NCBI GenBank assembly: GCA_002336815.1
Contig: DDEU01000022.1
Span: 1-24,585, forward strand
Source: Chitinophagaceae bacterium UBA1946
GTDB lineage: Bacteria; Bacteroidota; Bacteroidia; Chitinophagales; Chitinophagaceae
Length of the DNA stretch: 24,585 bases
Direction of reading: 5' to 3'
The position numbers and the translations under genes are program-made. A model generated the notes under the pieces. The model did no database searches. It was not told the origin of the DNA and worked only from the letters and a program-made list of their open reading frames with translations. Shown in pieces: positions 16,390 through 23,348 of the stretch. How positions within the stretch are numbered: position 1 is the stretch's first letter; each line of letters opens with the position of its first letter.

Positions 16390-17313
16390 ATGAAAAAAAT
16401 ATTTATCACATCAATCGCAGCCATCTTTTTTATTTCAACCGGGTTAAAAGCCTGTGATATTTGTGGTTGCGGTGTCGGCAATAGTTATATTGGCATACTA
16501 CCTGATTTTTACAAACATATTTTCGGAATACGATACAGGCATAACTCCCTGTTTACACATATTGGAGTGGGGGGAGCCACTACCTATTTAACCACCAATG
16601 AGAATTACAATATTGTTGAACTGTGGGGTGGCTGGACCTTTGGCACTAAAATACGTGTGATGCTGAACATCCCTTATAGTTTTAATGACAAGGTTAACCA
16701 GGATGTAACAAAAGCCAAAAACGGCATCAGTGATATTTCAATATCCGGCTATTACCAGTTACTGAATAAAAGAAAAACAGTATTAAAGGAAAAGCTGCTG
16801 GTGCAAAGCCTGTGGATAGGTGGTGGCATTAAATTGCCCTCAGGCGAATACAATCCTGCAGATAAAAGCGTTACCAGACAAAACACCAATTTATTCCAGT
16901 TGGGTACTGCCAGCATAGATTACACACTGGCAGCTATGTACGATATTCGTTTGCAGGATGCAGGGGTAAATTTTTCAGCCTCCTATAAAATAAATACGGC
17001 CAACAATTATCAATATGCCTATGGCAATAAACTAAGCCTGAGTTCACAGTTATACTACAAAATCAGGCTGGGGCATGTAACATTATCACCAAATGCAGGC
17101 ATTCAGTTTGAGAAAGCCTGTAAAGATATCGACAGTAATTTTGAAGTAGATCTTTCTGGAGGTAAATTATCACTTGGTACATTTGGCATTGAAAGCAGTT
17201 TTAATAAAATTGCCATTGGGGCCAACTGGCAAACACCTTTTTCGCAAAATCTTGCAGGCAGTTTTGTAAAAGCAAATAACAGGATGATGCTACACGTTTC
17301 ATTTACATTATAA
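16390..17313 (+). CDS. Outer membrane beta-barrel-like protein with N-terminal CDICGCG motif
   Basis: This 307-residue protein has a signal peptide, MKKIFITSIAAIFFISTGLK, and a mature N-terminus that begins ACDICGCGVGN, a compact three-cysteine motif. The rest alternates polar and hydrophobic residues in strand-sized blocks (for example NLFQLGTASIDYTLAAMYDI, LSLSSQLYYKIRLGHVTLSP) and ends MMLHVSFTL with a terminal hydrophobic residue, as in outer membrane barrels. I recall similar proteins in Bacteroidota with the same CDICGC start, without a proven function. As the third gene of the MbnP/MbnH-like unit (6 bp after MbnH), it could be the metal-binding channel or receptor of the locus. That role is inference. 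Confidence 0.7.
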   Translation: MKKIFITSIAAIFFISTGLKACDICGCGVGNSYIGILPDFYKHIFGIRYRHNSLFTHIGVGGATTYLTTNENYNIVELWGGWTFGTKIRVMLNIPYSFNDKVNQDVTKAKNGISDISISGYYQLLNKRKTVLKEKLLVQSLWIGGGIKLPSGEYNPADKSVTRQNTNLFQLGTASIDYTLAAMYDIRLQDAGVNFSASYKINTANNYQYAYGNKLSLSSQLYYKIRLGHVTLSPNAGIQFEKACKDIDSNFEVDLSGGKLSLGTFGIESSFNKIAIGANWQTPFSQNLAGSFVKANNRMMLHVSFTL

Positions 17314-17685
17314 GAAGGACTTAAACCCTGTAGTATATTCCAATCAATTCAATCAACTGTGCACACATCAGATAAAAACAGGTATGAAGAAATTGGTTGT
17401 TTATTTTCTCATCTTACTTTCTGGCGGCAGCTAGGCACCAAACCAAAAGGATATCCAGAAGAGAAAAGCGATGGTGGTTCCGGAAAGCAGTAGCAAAAGC
17501 AAATTAAAAGAGTTGACTTTCACTGCAATTGATATGGAAATTTTTCTGTGATCACCAACGGCAGGCTTTTTACAAGTTAAGGTTGAGTTTCTTTTCTCAA
17601 AATAAATCTCTTGCATAAAACCTTCACCGCTAAGTTTTATCTTCACAAAACTTTGAGCTTGAATCTTAAAAAACATATGTTATAA
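17314..17685. other. Intergenic region with possible gene remnant, no intact gene
   Basis: These 372 bp hold no well-supported gene. An ATG at 17384 opens a signal-peptide-like stretch, MKKLVVYFLILLSGGS, stopped by TAG at 17432-17434. The same frame then continues with a gene-like, lysine-rich sequence up to TGA near 17548, and further stops follow. This may be the remnant of a small exported protein gene that once belonged to the metal locus. An 81-codon frame on the - strand (17431-17676) overlaps it; its start lies only 9 bp from the larE start, so it is less likely to be real. Confidence 0.35.
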
Positions 17686-18513
17686 ATGGAAGATGCTTTC
17701 GCACAGCTTGCTGATGAATTGCTGGCATTGGAAAACTGGTTCAGGTCCAGGAAGGGTTCTATCGTAGCCTTTTCCGGCGGGATCGATTCAACCCTGGTGC
17801 TTTTTCTTGCAAGAAAATACCAGGGTAAAGAAAATGTGGCAGGCGTTATTTCAAATTCTGAAAGCCTTAAACAACGTGATCTGCAGGAGGCAAAAGCATT
17901 TTGTGAACTGTTTGATATACACCTGGAAATAATTGTAACCAAAGAACTGGCAGATGAACGATATAACCAGAACCCGGTTAACCGTTGTTATTTCTGTAAA
18001 GAGCATTTGTTTCACGACCTGACAGAAATTTGCGAAAAATACCCGGGCTTTACCGTATTGAGCGGTACCAATGCAGATGACCTGGGAGACTACCGGCCCG
18101 GGCTGGAGGCTGCAAAAAAATTCCAGGTAGCATCGCCCTTGGTGGATTGCAATATTTCAAAAACAGCCTTGAGGCAGATCGCAAAATATTACGGGTTGCC
18201 CAACTGGGACAAACCATCCAGTCCCTGTTTGAGTTCCCGCATTCCCTATCAGCAGCCGGTTACTGTTGAAAAACTGAAACAGATCGAAGCCGCAGAGGAG
18301 ATGCTGAACAATTATGGGTTTGATGATGTAAGGGTGAGGCATTACGGGCATTATTGCAAAATTGAAGTAAAGAGAGAATCTCTTGAAAAACTTATTCTTC
18401 TTCAACATGATATTTTCCAGGAGATCGAACGGCTTGGATTTGACTATTGCGAAATAGATTCAGAAGGATTGGTTTCAGGTAAACTGAACCGTGTATTAAC
18501 TAACATTAAATAA
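17686..18513 (+). CDS. larE: ATP-dependent sulfur transferase LarE (three-cysteine type)
   Basis: LarE inserts sulfur into the nickel-pincer nucleotide precursor. The 275-residue protein has the PP-loop FSGGIDSTLVLF (29-40), the conserved GTNADDLGDYRPG (127-139) and the PCLSSRIPYQ block. In L. plantarum LarE the sulfur comes from one sacrificial cysteine, corresponding to C180 here. This protein also has CYFC (C101, C104), where the L. plantarum enzyme, as I recall it, lacks cysteines. Three such cysteines mark the LarE forms known to bind a [4Fe-4S] cluster and act catalytically, so that mechanism is inferred. larC follows 11 bp after the stop. Confidence 0.92.
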   Translation: MEDAFAQLADELLALENWFRSRKGSIVAFSGGIDSTLVLFLARKYQGKENVAGVISNSESLKQRDLQEAKAFCELFDIHLEIIVTKELADERYNQNPVNRCYFCKEHLFHDLTEICEKYPGFTVLSGTNADDLGDYRPGLEAAKKFQVASPLVDCNISKTALRQIAKYYGLPNWDKPSSPCLSSRIPYQQPVTVEKLKQIEAAEEMLNNYGFDDVRVRHYGHYCKIEVKRESLEKLILLQHDIFQEIERLGFDYCEIDSEGLVSGKLNRVLTNIK

Positions 18514-18524
18514 GAAAACGAAGC

Positions 18525-19697
18525 ATGAGAATATTGTATTATGATTGTTTTGCCGGCATCAGCGGTGATATGAATTTGGGGGCAATGATCGACCTGGGTG
18601 TTGATGCGGTCTACCTTGAAACGGAATTGCAAAAATTGAATATACAGGGCTTTCACCTCAACGTAACAAAAGACAGCCGGAGGGGCATCTCGGGTACTAA
18701 AGTACAGGTGATCGTTGAAAACCCGGATAATGAAAAACACCGTCACCTGCGGCATGTAGAAGAAATCATCAATAACAGCAGCCTTTCCGATACGGTAAAA
18801 ACAAATGCACTAAAAATTTTTAAGCTGATTGCCGAAGCCGAGGCCAAAGTACACAATATCGATATACAAAAGGTTCACTTTCATGAAGTGGGTGCACTGG
18901 ATTCCATTGCCGATATTGTGGGTGCCGCCATTTGCCTCGATGCTTTAAAAGTTCAAAAAGTGCTTTCTTCTCCCATCCAGTTAGGTGGAGGAATGGTAAA
19001 ATGTGCCCATGGGATCATGCCTGTACCGGCGCCGGCAACCGCCTTGATCGTTGAGCATGTTCCTGTAAAACTGGGATTGGTGCAACACGAAGCAACTACG
19101 CCCACAGGCGCTGCCATCCTGGTGGCAATGGTGGATGAATTTACTGAAGAGTTTAACTTCCGGATCACAAAGACCGCATACGGCATTGGGCACCGTGATG
19201 TTTCGGAAGTGCCCAATATCCTGCGCTTATTTCTTTCCGATACCGAAACCTCAACTTCCGATGTAATAGAAGAAACAGCAATAATACTCGAATGCAATAT
19301 TGACGACATGAACCCGGAGCGGTATGATTTTATCCTGGAACAATTGTTTAAAGCTGGTGCAGCCGATGCCTGGATGGAACCGGTGATAATGAAAAAATCA
19401 AGACCTGCCAATAAGCTGAATGTGATGTGCACGGCCGGTAAAGCAGCAGCATTAAAAGCAATCATTTTTACGCATAGTACTACCATTGGTTTGCGGGAGT
19501 ACCCGGTTAAGAAATCCATGCTTGCCCGTATTGAAAAAATAGTGGAAACAAAGTTTGGAAAAGTAAGTGTGAAGCAGAGTATTTACAATGGCAAACTGAT
19601 CCGTTCTAAACCGGAGTTTGACGACTGCAGGGCGATCGCAATCCGGGAAAACATCAACCTGGAAGAAGTGGAAAATGAAGTTTTAAAAAACCTGTAA
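18525..19697 (+). CDS. larC: Nickel insertion protein LarC (unsplit LarC1-LarC2)
   Basis: LarC is the CTP-dependent nickel insertase that completes the nickel-pincer nucleotide cofactor. The 390-residue protein starts with the family signature YYDCFAGISGDMNLGAMIDL, then has VHFHEVGALDSIADIVGA, IQLGGGMVKCAHGIMPVPAP and HEATTPTGAAILVAM in the N-terminal part. The C-terminal part contains LECNIDDMNPERYDFIL. In L. plantarum larC is split into two frames joined by a programmed frameshift. Here both parts lie in one continuous frame, so no recoding is needed. It lies 11 bp after larE and 1 bp before larB. Confidence 0.95.
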   Translation: MRILYYDCFAGISGDMNLGAMIDLGVDAVYLETELQKLNIQGFHLNVTKDSRRGISGTKVQVIVENPDNEKHRHLRHVEEIINNSSLSDTVKTNALKIFKLIAEAEAKVHNIDIQKVHFHEVGALDSIADIVGAAICLDALKVQKVLSSPIQLGGGMVKCAHGIMPVPAPATALIVEHVPVKLGLVQHEATTPTGAAILVAMVDEFTEEFNFRITKTAYGIGHRDVSEVPNILRLFLSDTETSTSDVIEETAIILECNIDDMNPERYDFILEQLFKAGAADAWMEPVIMKKSRPANKLNVMCTAGKAAALKAIIFTHSTTIGLREYPVKKSMLARIEKIVETKFGKVSVKQSIYNGKLIRSKPEFDDCRAIAIRENINLEEVENEVLKNL

Positions 19698-19698
19698 C

Positions 19699-20436
19699 AT
19701 GACACTGGCAGAAATTTTAGAAAAGTACAAACAAGGGGAACTGGATTTAGCCGGTGCATTGCAAATGGCTTCCCGTCATGGGGTGGAAGAGATGGGCTTT
19801 GCAAGCATCGATACGGATCGTTTACAACGTACAGGGCTACCCGAAATGATCTATGCCGCCGGCAAAACTACCGAACAGGTAACACTGATAGCAGAACGGA
19901 TGTATGAGAAGGGAATGGATATATTGGCTACAAGGGCAACCCCTGAAATGTATGCAGCTATAAAAGAGATCATTCCTGCTGCATCATTCAATCCACTGGC
20001 AGGGGTCATCAGTTATAAGCACCGGGATGTACGAAACAGCAAGGGGTATATTGCCATCGTTGCAGCAGGTACTTCCGATATGCCTGTAGCAGAAGAAGCC
20101 GCTGAAACTGCCCGCTTTTTGGGCAATGAGGTAAAAACAATATATGATGTTGGCGTAGCCGGCATCCACAGGCTCTTTTATAAGCTAAGCGATATCAGGA
20201 ATGCCAGGGTGGTCATCGTTGTAGCCGGGATGGAAGGCGCATTGGGCAGTGTAGTGGGCGGGTTGGTAGATAAGCCTGTAATAGGAGTGCCTACCAGTGT
20301 TGGGTATGGCGCTAATTTCCAGGGATTGTCGGCCCTGCTTTCAATGCTCAACAGTTGTGCAAGCGGCATTTCGGTAGTTAACATTGACAATGGATTTGGC
20401 GCCGCATGCCAGGCATCACTCATTAACCATCTATAA
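19699..20436 (+). CDS. larB: Nickel pincer cofactor biosynthesis protein LarB
   Basis: LarB carboxylates and hydrolyses nicotinic acid adenine dinucleotide, the first step toward the nickel-pincer nucleotide. The 245-residue protein has an N-terminal LarB-specific domain (EILEKYKQGELDLAGAL) and a C-terminal PurE-like domain with AAGTSDMPVAEEAAETA, DVGVAGIHRL and VAGMEGALGSVVGGLVDKPV. The conserved cysteine in SMLNSCASGISVVNIDNGFG (near the C-terminus) fits the residue reported to react with the substrate. The start codon follows the larC stop by 1 bp, indicating coupled translation. No larA (lactate racemase) or other pincer-dependent enzyme follows in the window. Confidence 0.95.
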   Translation: MTLAEILEKYKQGELDLAGALQMASRHGVEEMGFASIDTDRLQRTGLPEMIYAAGKTTEQVTLIAERMYEKGMDILATRATPEMYAAIKEIIPAASFNPLAGVISYKHRDVRNSKGYIAIVAAGTSDMPVAEEAAETARFLGNEVKTIYDVGVAGIHRLFYKLSDIRNARVVIVVAGMEGALGSVVGGLVDKPVIGVPTSVGYGANFQGLSALLSMLNSCASGISVVNIDNGFGAACQASLINHL

Positions 20437-20555
20437 AAAAGAACCGCTCTTCAATATTGGGTATTGATTGCAGCAGGAAGTGTAACAGGCGATACGCATT
20501 TTAATTACAACCGCTGTTACTATAAGCATGCCTGCCTAACACGCTGTTCATTTGC

Positions 20556-21188
20556 CTATACATTCCGCAGTAATTTTTTTGATATCGCAAGCCGGGTAAG
20601 CTCAGCGGCTGAATTCAAGCGGAGTGTCTTCAATATTTTACTGCGGGTACTTTTAACAGTGCTTGCTGCCAGCGCCAGCCGTTCTGCTATCCGGGTTACA
20701 TCATAACCGAACACCGTTAGTTTGAACACTTCAAATTCCTGGTTTGAAAGGACGGCCAGTGGTTCCTCAACGGGATTCTCCAGCAGCAATTCCCTGATAT
20801 TTTCTGTAAAGTATTTTTTTCCGCTCAATAGTGCTGTAACGGCTTGGATTATCTCCTCCGGCAATGCGGTTTTGCACAGGTAGGCGGAGGCTCCGGTTTT
20901 GATGGCACGTATTCCGTACACTTCTTCTTCGTACCAACTCAACACCAGTACCGGTATATTGGGTGCGATCTTTTTGATGTGTTCCAGTCCGTACAGTCCG
21001 CCACGGCCTTCCATATCAATATCAGTTATTACAAGGTCAACCTTATTTTTAAGCACTGCTTTGATCAGTGTTTCGCTGTTGCTGACAGTAATGATTGTTG
21101 CGTTGGGAAAATTGCAATTCAGGTAAAATTGCAGGCCTTTTTTAAAAACTTCATGGTCATCAGCGATGACAATGCTGCATGAATTCAT
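20556..21188 (-). CDS. NarL/FixJ-family response regulator (orphan)
   Basis: This 210-residue protein has a receiver domain (acidic pair D10-D11, phospho-acceptor D56 in DLVITDIDM, signalling Ser in VLVLSWY, Lys in AYLCKT) and a C-terminal LuxR-type helix-turn-helix (LSNQEFEVFKLTVFGYD, TRIAERLALAASTVKSTRSK, LNSAAELTRLAIS). It should bind DNA when phosphorylated. No sensor kinase lies next to it. It is convergent with larB (119 bp between the stops) and its start region carries a good Bacteroidetes-type promoter. The targets are unknown. Confidence 0.93.
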   Translation of the reverse strand: MNSCSIVIADDHEVFKKGLQFYLNCNFPNATIITVSNSETLIKAVLKNKVDLVITDIDMEGRGGLYGLEHIKKIAPNIPVLVLSWYEEEVYGIRAIKTGASAYLCKTALPEEIIQAVTALLSGKKYFTENIRELLLENPVEEPLAVLSNQEFEVFKLTVFGYDVTRIAERLALAASTVKSTRSKILKTLRLNSAAELTRLAISKKLLRNV

Positions 21189-21219
21189 AGGTTCGGCTTA
21201 TGTGTTTAAATAGAAAACA

Positions 21220-21251
21220 CAAATGTAAGTGCGATTGCGATAAAATGCAAA
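21220..21251 (-). promoter_or_regulatory. Bacteroidetes-type promoter of the response regulator gene
   Basis: Read on the - strand, TTTG (21251-21248) is followed after exactly 20 bp by TACATTTG (21227-21220). This fits the Bacteroidetes consensus TTTG-N19-21-TAnnTTTG without mismatch. The downstream box lies 31 bp before the ATG at 21188, leaving a short leader. The remaining part of the 309-bp gap (21252-21497) shows no gene; it should contain the promoter of the divergent AIM6-like gene, which I could not pinpoint. Confidence 0.65.
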
Positions 21252-21497
21252 TCTTCAAAGTCAATTCAAACAAATGGCGCCTGTATGATGGGTGCGTTTT
21301 TAGAAAACTATTCACATTCCTCAATTTAATGAGGTGTCGATACAATATCCCGGAAATTCCATTGTTTTAAAAAAGTTAAGCGCTGCAGTAAAACAGCAGG
21401 TTGCAATAACAAAAGCATAACAGGCCTTTGGCAGCATGAACAGCAGCACCGATTTATCATTTGCTATATTTATTCCGGTATTCCAAATATCCATTAC

Positions 21498-22325
21498 ATG
21501 AACCCAATAACGATTCGTTTTTGCTGCCTGCTTGTTTTTTCAACCATTATCAATACAAGCATTGGCCAGGTTACCATCCTTCCCAATGCGTATGCCCACA
21601 ACGATTATCATCATAAGCGGCCATTGCTGGATGCACTGGAAAATGGATTTACCTATGTGGAAGCAGACGTGTACCTGCGAAAGGGTAATTTGATCGTGGC
21701 GCATATTCTTCCCTGTCTTAAAAAGAAACGAACGCTTGAAGCGCTGTATCTAAAGCCATTGCTGGCGTACGTGCAAAACAATGCTGCAGGTAATAAAGAA
21801 GCAATTAACGAGTGCCCGCTAACGCTGATGATCGATATTAAATCAGGTGCTGATAAAACTTACGAAGCCCTGCTGGCCTTACTGGAAAAATACAAACCGA
21901 TCCTTTCGGGTTACGAAGATGGGCGCACTACACTCAGGAATGTTACCATCGTACTCACCGGGCACAAGCCATACGGGCTGGTAAAAAATAACGAAACACG
22001 TTTTGTTTTTATGGATGAAGACCTTCGCAAGGCCGTGGCCGATTCTTCTGCCAATCTTTATCCCATCGCCAGTTGCAAATATTCGCACCTCTTAAAATGG
22101 AAGGGCAAGGGGGTAATACCAGAGGCTGATTTAAAACGCCTGGAATACTATGTAACCGAAGCACACAAAAATGGAAGGAAAGTGCGCTTATGGGCATCGC
22201 CTGAAATTAAGAAAGTGTGGAGTGAATTATTGAAATGCAATGTTGATTTGATCAATACAGATAAATTAAAAAGCCTGCGTAAGTTTTTGCTGGCAGATAT
22301 GCAGGAACTGGCAAAGAAAGATTGA
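21498..22325 (+). CDS. AIM6-like secreted PI-PLC/GDPD-superfamily protein
   Basis: The 275-residue protein has a signal peptide (MNPITIRFCCLLVFSTIINT, cleavage near IGQ) and then the block NAYAHNDYHHKRPLLDALEN, GFTYVEADVYLRKGNLIVAH and LMIDIKSGADKTYEALLALL. The His, Glu-x-Asp and second His pattern is that of the PI-PLC-like phosphodiesterase/GDPD superfamily, in the branch that includes yeast AIM6 and uncharacterised bacterial proteins. The end, VRLWASPEIKKVWSELLKCN and VDLINTDKLKSLRKFL, matches the last barrel strands (WxxP, NTD). It probably hydrolyses a phosphodiester outside the cytoplasm; the substrate is unknown. It is a single gene between two regulators. Confidence 0.85.
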   Translation: MNPITIRFCCLLVFSTIINTSIGQVTILPNAYAHNDYHHKRPLLDALENGFTYVEADVYLRKGNLIVAHILPCLKKKRTLEALYLKPLLAYVQNNAAGNKEAINECPLTLMIDIKSGADKTYEALLALLEKYKPILSGYEDGRTTLRNVTIVLTGHKPYGLVKNNETRFVFMDEDLRKAVADSSANLYPIASCKYSHLLKWKGKGVIPEADLKRLEYYVTEAHKNGRKVRLWASPEIKKVWSELLKCNVDLINTDKLKSLRKFLLADMQELAKKD

Positions 22326-22354
22326 TGCATCCGGGAAAGGGACAGTTTATATAT

Positions 22355-22936
22355 TTAAAGGTCTTCAAGATTTTTTCTTTTGCCGATACTTTTCTTAAAA
22401 GCGGAAGGCGACAGGCCAGTGATTTTTTTGAACTGGGCGCTCATGTGGGCAGCACTGCTGTAACAAAGTTTGTATGCTATCTGGTCAAGGTTCATTTCAT
22501 CATAAAAAATAAGTTCCTTTATCTTTTCTGTCTTGTGCAGTATGATGTATTGCACAATGGTAATACCTTCTGAATTCCTGAAAACCGTGGCCAGGTGGTT
22601 ATAGCTAACTCCAAGTTTTTCGCTGATGAAATGAGAGTAGTTATTTACCGGCTGCCCATCCGCATGATGGATCATATCTACCACGATATTCTTAATTCGC
22701 TCCACCTGTATCAATTTTTTATCCTGCAGCAATTCAAGACCGGATACCTGCAGTTGCCGGTTGAGTTCTTCCCGTTCAGCAGCGTCAATGGGCTTAAGTA
22801 GCTCTACGATACCGAGGTCGATGGTGTGATAAGGAATATTGAGTTGATGGAGCTGATCTTTTACCAGCAGTTTGCAGCGATGGCTCACCATGTACTTTAT
22901 ATATAATTTCAATAGGGAGCAAAGGCCAATTTTCAT
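22355..22936 (-). CDS. AraC-family transcriptional regulator (MVSxRC type)
   Basis: The protein has an N-terminal domain of about 100 residues starting near LKLYIKYMVSHRCKLLVKDQ and a C-terminal AraC helix-turn-helix domain: EKLGVSYNHLATVFRNSEGI, HKTEKIKELIFYDEMNLDQI and the family signature YSSAAHMSAQFKKITGLSPS. It belongs to a Bacteroidota group whose first domain begins MVxxRC and resembles heavy-metal-associated folds; what it senses is not known. The start is unsure: ATG at 22936 (MKIGLCS), an in-frame TTG at 22951 and TTG at 22912 are possible, and the last best matches the usual N-terminus of relatives. It converges with the AIM6-like gene, and the frameshifted gene lies just upstream on the same strand. 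Confidence 0.88.
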   Translation of the reverse strand: MKIGLCSLLKLYIKYMVSHRCKLLVKDQLHQLNIPYHTIDLGIVELLKPIDAAEREELNRQLQVSGLELLQDKKLIQVERIKNIVVDMIHHADGQPVNNYSHFISEKLGVSYNHLATVFRNSEGITIVQYIILHKTEKIKELIFYDEMNLDQIAYKLCYSSAAHMSAQFKKITGLSPSAFKKSIGKRKNLEDL

Positions 22937-22960
22937 ACCTGTATACTGCAACGGGGAAAT

Positions 22961-23254
22961 TCACACGTAGTACAGATCTCTTACAGCCACATAGTTATAA
23001 TTTTTCACATCCCGTGGCGGGTCTCCTAGTTTTTTAAGCAGCCACTTATAATTTACCTTACCGATCATTCCATGATTGCTTTGAGCAAAGGCGCTTTCAA
23101 AAAATTCCCGCTATGGGGTAATAAAGTTGCTGAATATCCCGGTTGGTCAAAAACAGTTTCAAAAAAGCTTCTGTTTTTACCAAATATTTCCCTGTTCTGT
23201 TCACCCTGCAGCAGCAGCAGATCCGATTCCCTTTAACAAAAGCCTGTAATACAT
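22961..23254 (-). pseudogene. Frameshifted small gene of unknown function
   Basis: On the - strand, three frame segments read as one gene-like protein of about 96 residues. The first starts with ATG at 23254 (MYYRLLLKGIGSAAAAG) and is cut by TGA at 23203-23201. The second, in another frame, reads EQNREIFGKNRSFFETVFDQ then PGYSATLLPHSGNF. The third, back in the first frame, reads FFESAFAQSNHGMIGKVNYK then WLLKKLGDPPRDVKNYNY and VAVRDLYYV, and ends at TGA 22963-22961. The two shifts compensate: one extra base near a CTG/GGG tract (about 23200-23215) and one missing T in a T6 run (about 23099-23104 on the + strand as A). I do not recognise the family. Either the gene has decayed or the assembly has two indels. 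Confidence 0.5.
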
Positions 23255-23294
23255 GATTTATATAAAAAAAATAAAAGATAGTGTAAGATTTTAT

Positions 23295-23337
23295 TTGACA
23301 TTATGTTAAACCTTACTATATAATTTTTTTAACATAA
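23295..23337 (+). promoter_or_regulatory. Promoter/operator region of the ice-binding-like gene with perfect inverted repeat
   Basis: TTGACA (23295-23300) and TATAAT (23319-23324), 18 bp apart, match the classical sigma-70 boxes, which is not the usual form in Bacteroidota. TTATGTTAAA (23301-23310) and TTTAACATAA (23328-23337) form a perfect 10-bp inverted repeat that brackets the TATAAT box. A repressor bound there would block transcription. The ATG of the gene follows at 23349. Confidence 0.5.
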
Positions 23338-23348
23338 AACAGTTCAAC

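Noticed and set aside
17431..17676. 81-codon frame on the - strand with a hydrophobic C-terminus
   Set aside because: Its start lies 9 bp from the divergent larE start, leaving no room for a promoter outside larE, and it overlaps the remnant on the + strand. No family was recognised.
18525..19697. Programmed frameshift in larC
   Set aside because: The L. plantarum gene needs one, but this frame is continuous from start to stop.
20451..20467. Inverted repeat TCAATA-TTGGG-TATTGA after larB
   Set aside because: The stem is short and AT-rich and has no T-tract, so it is not convincing as a terminator.
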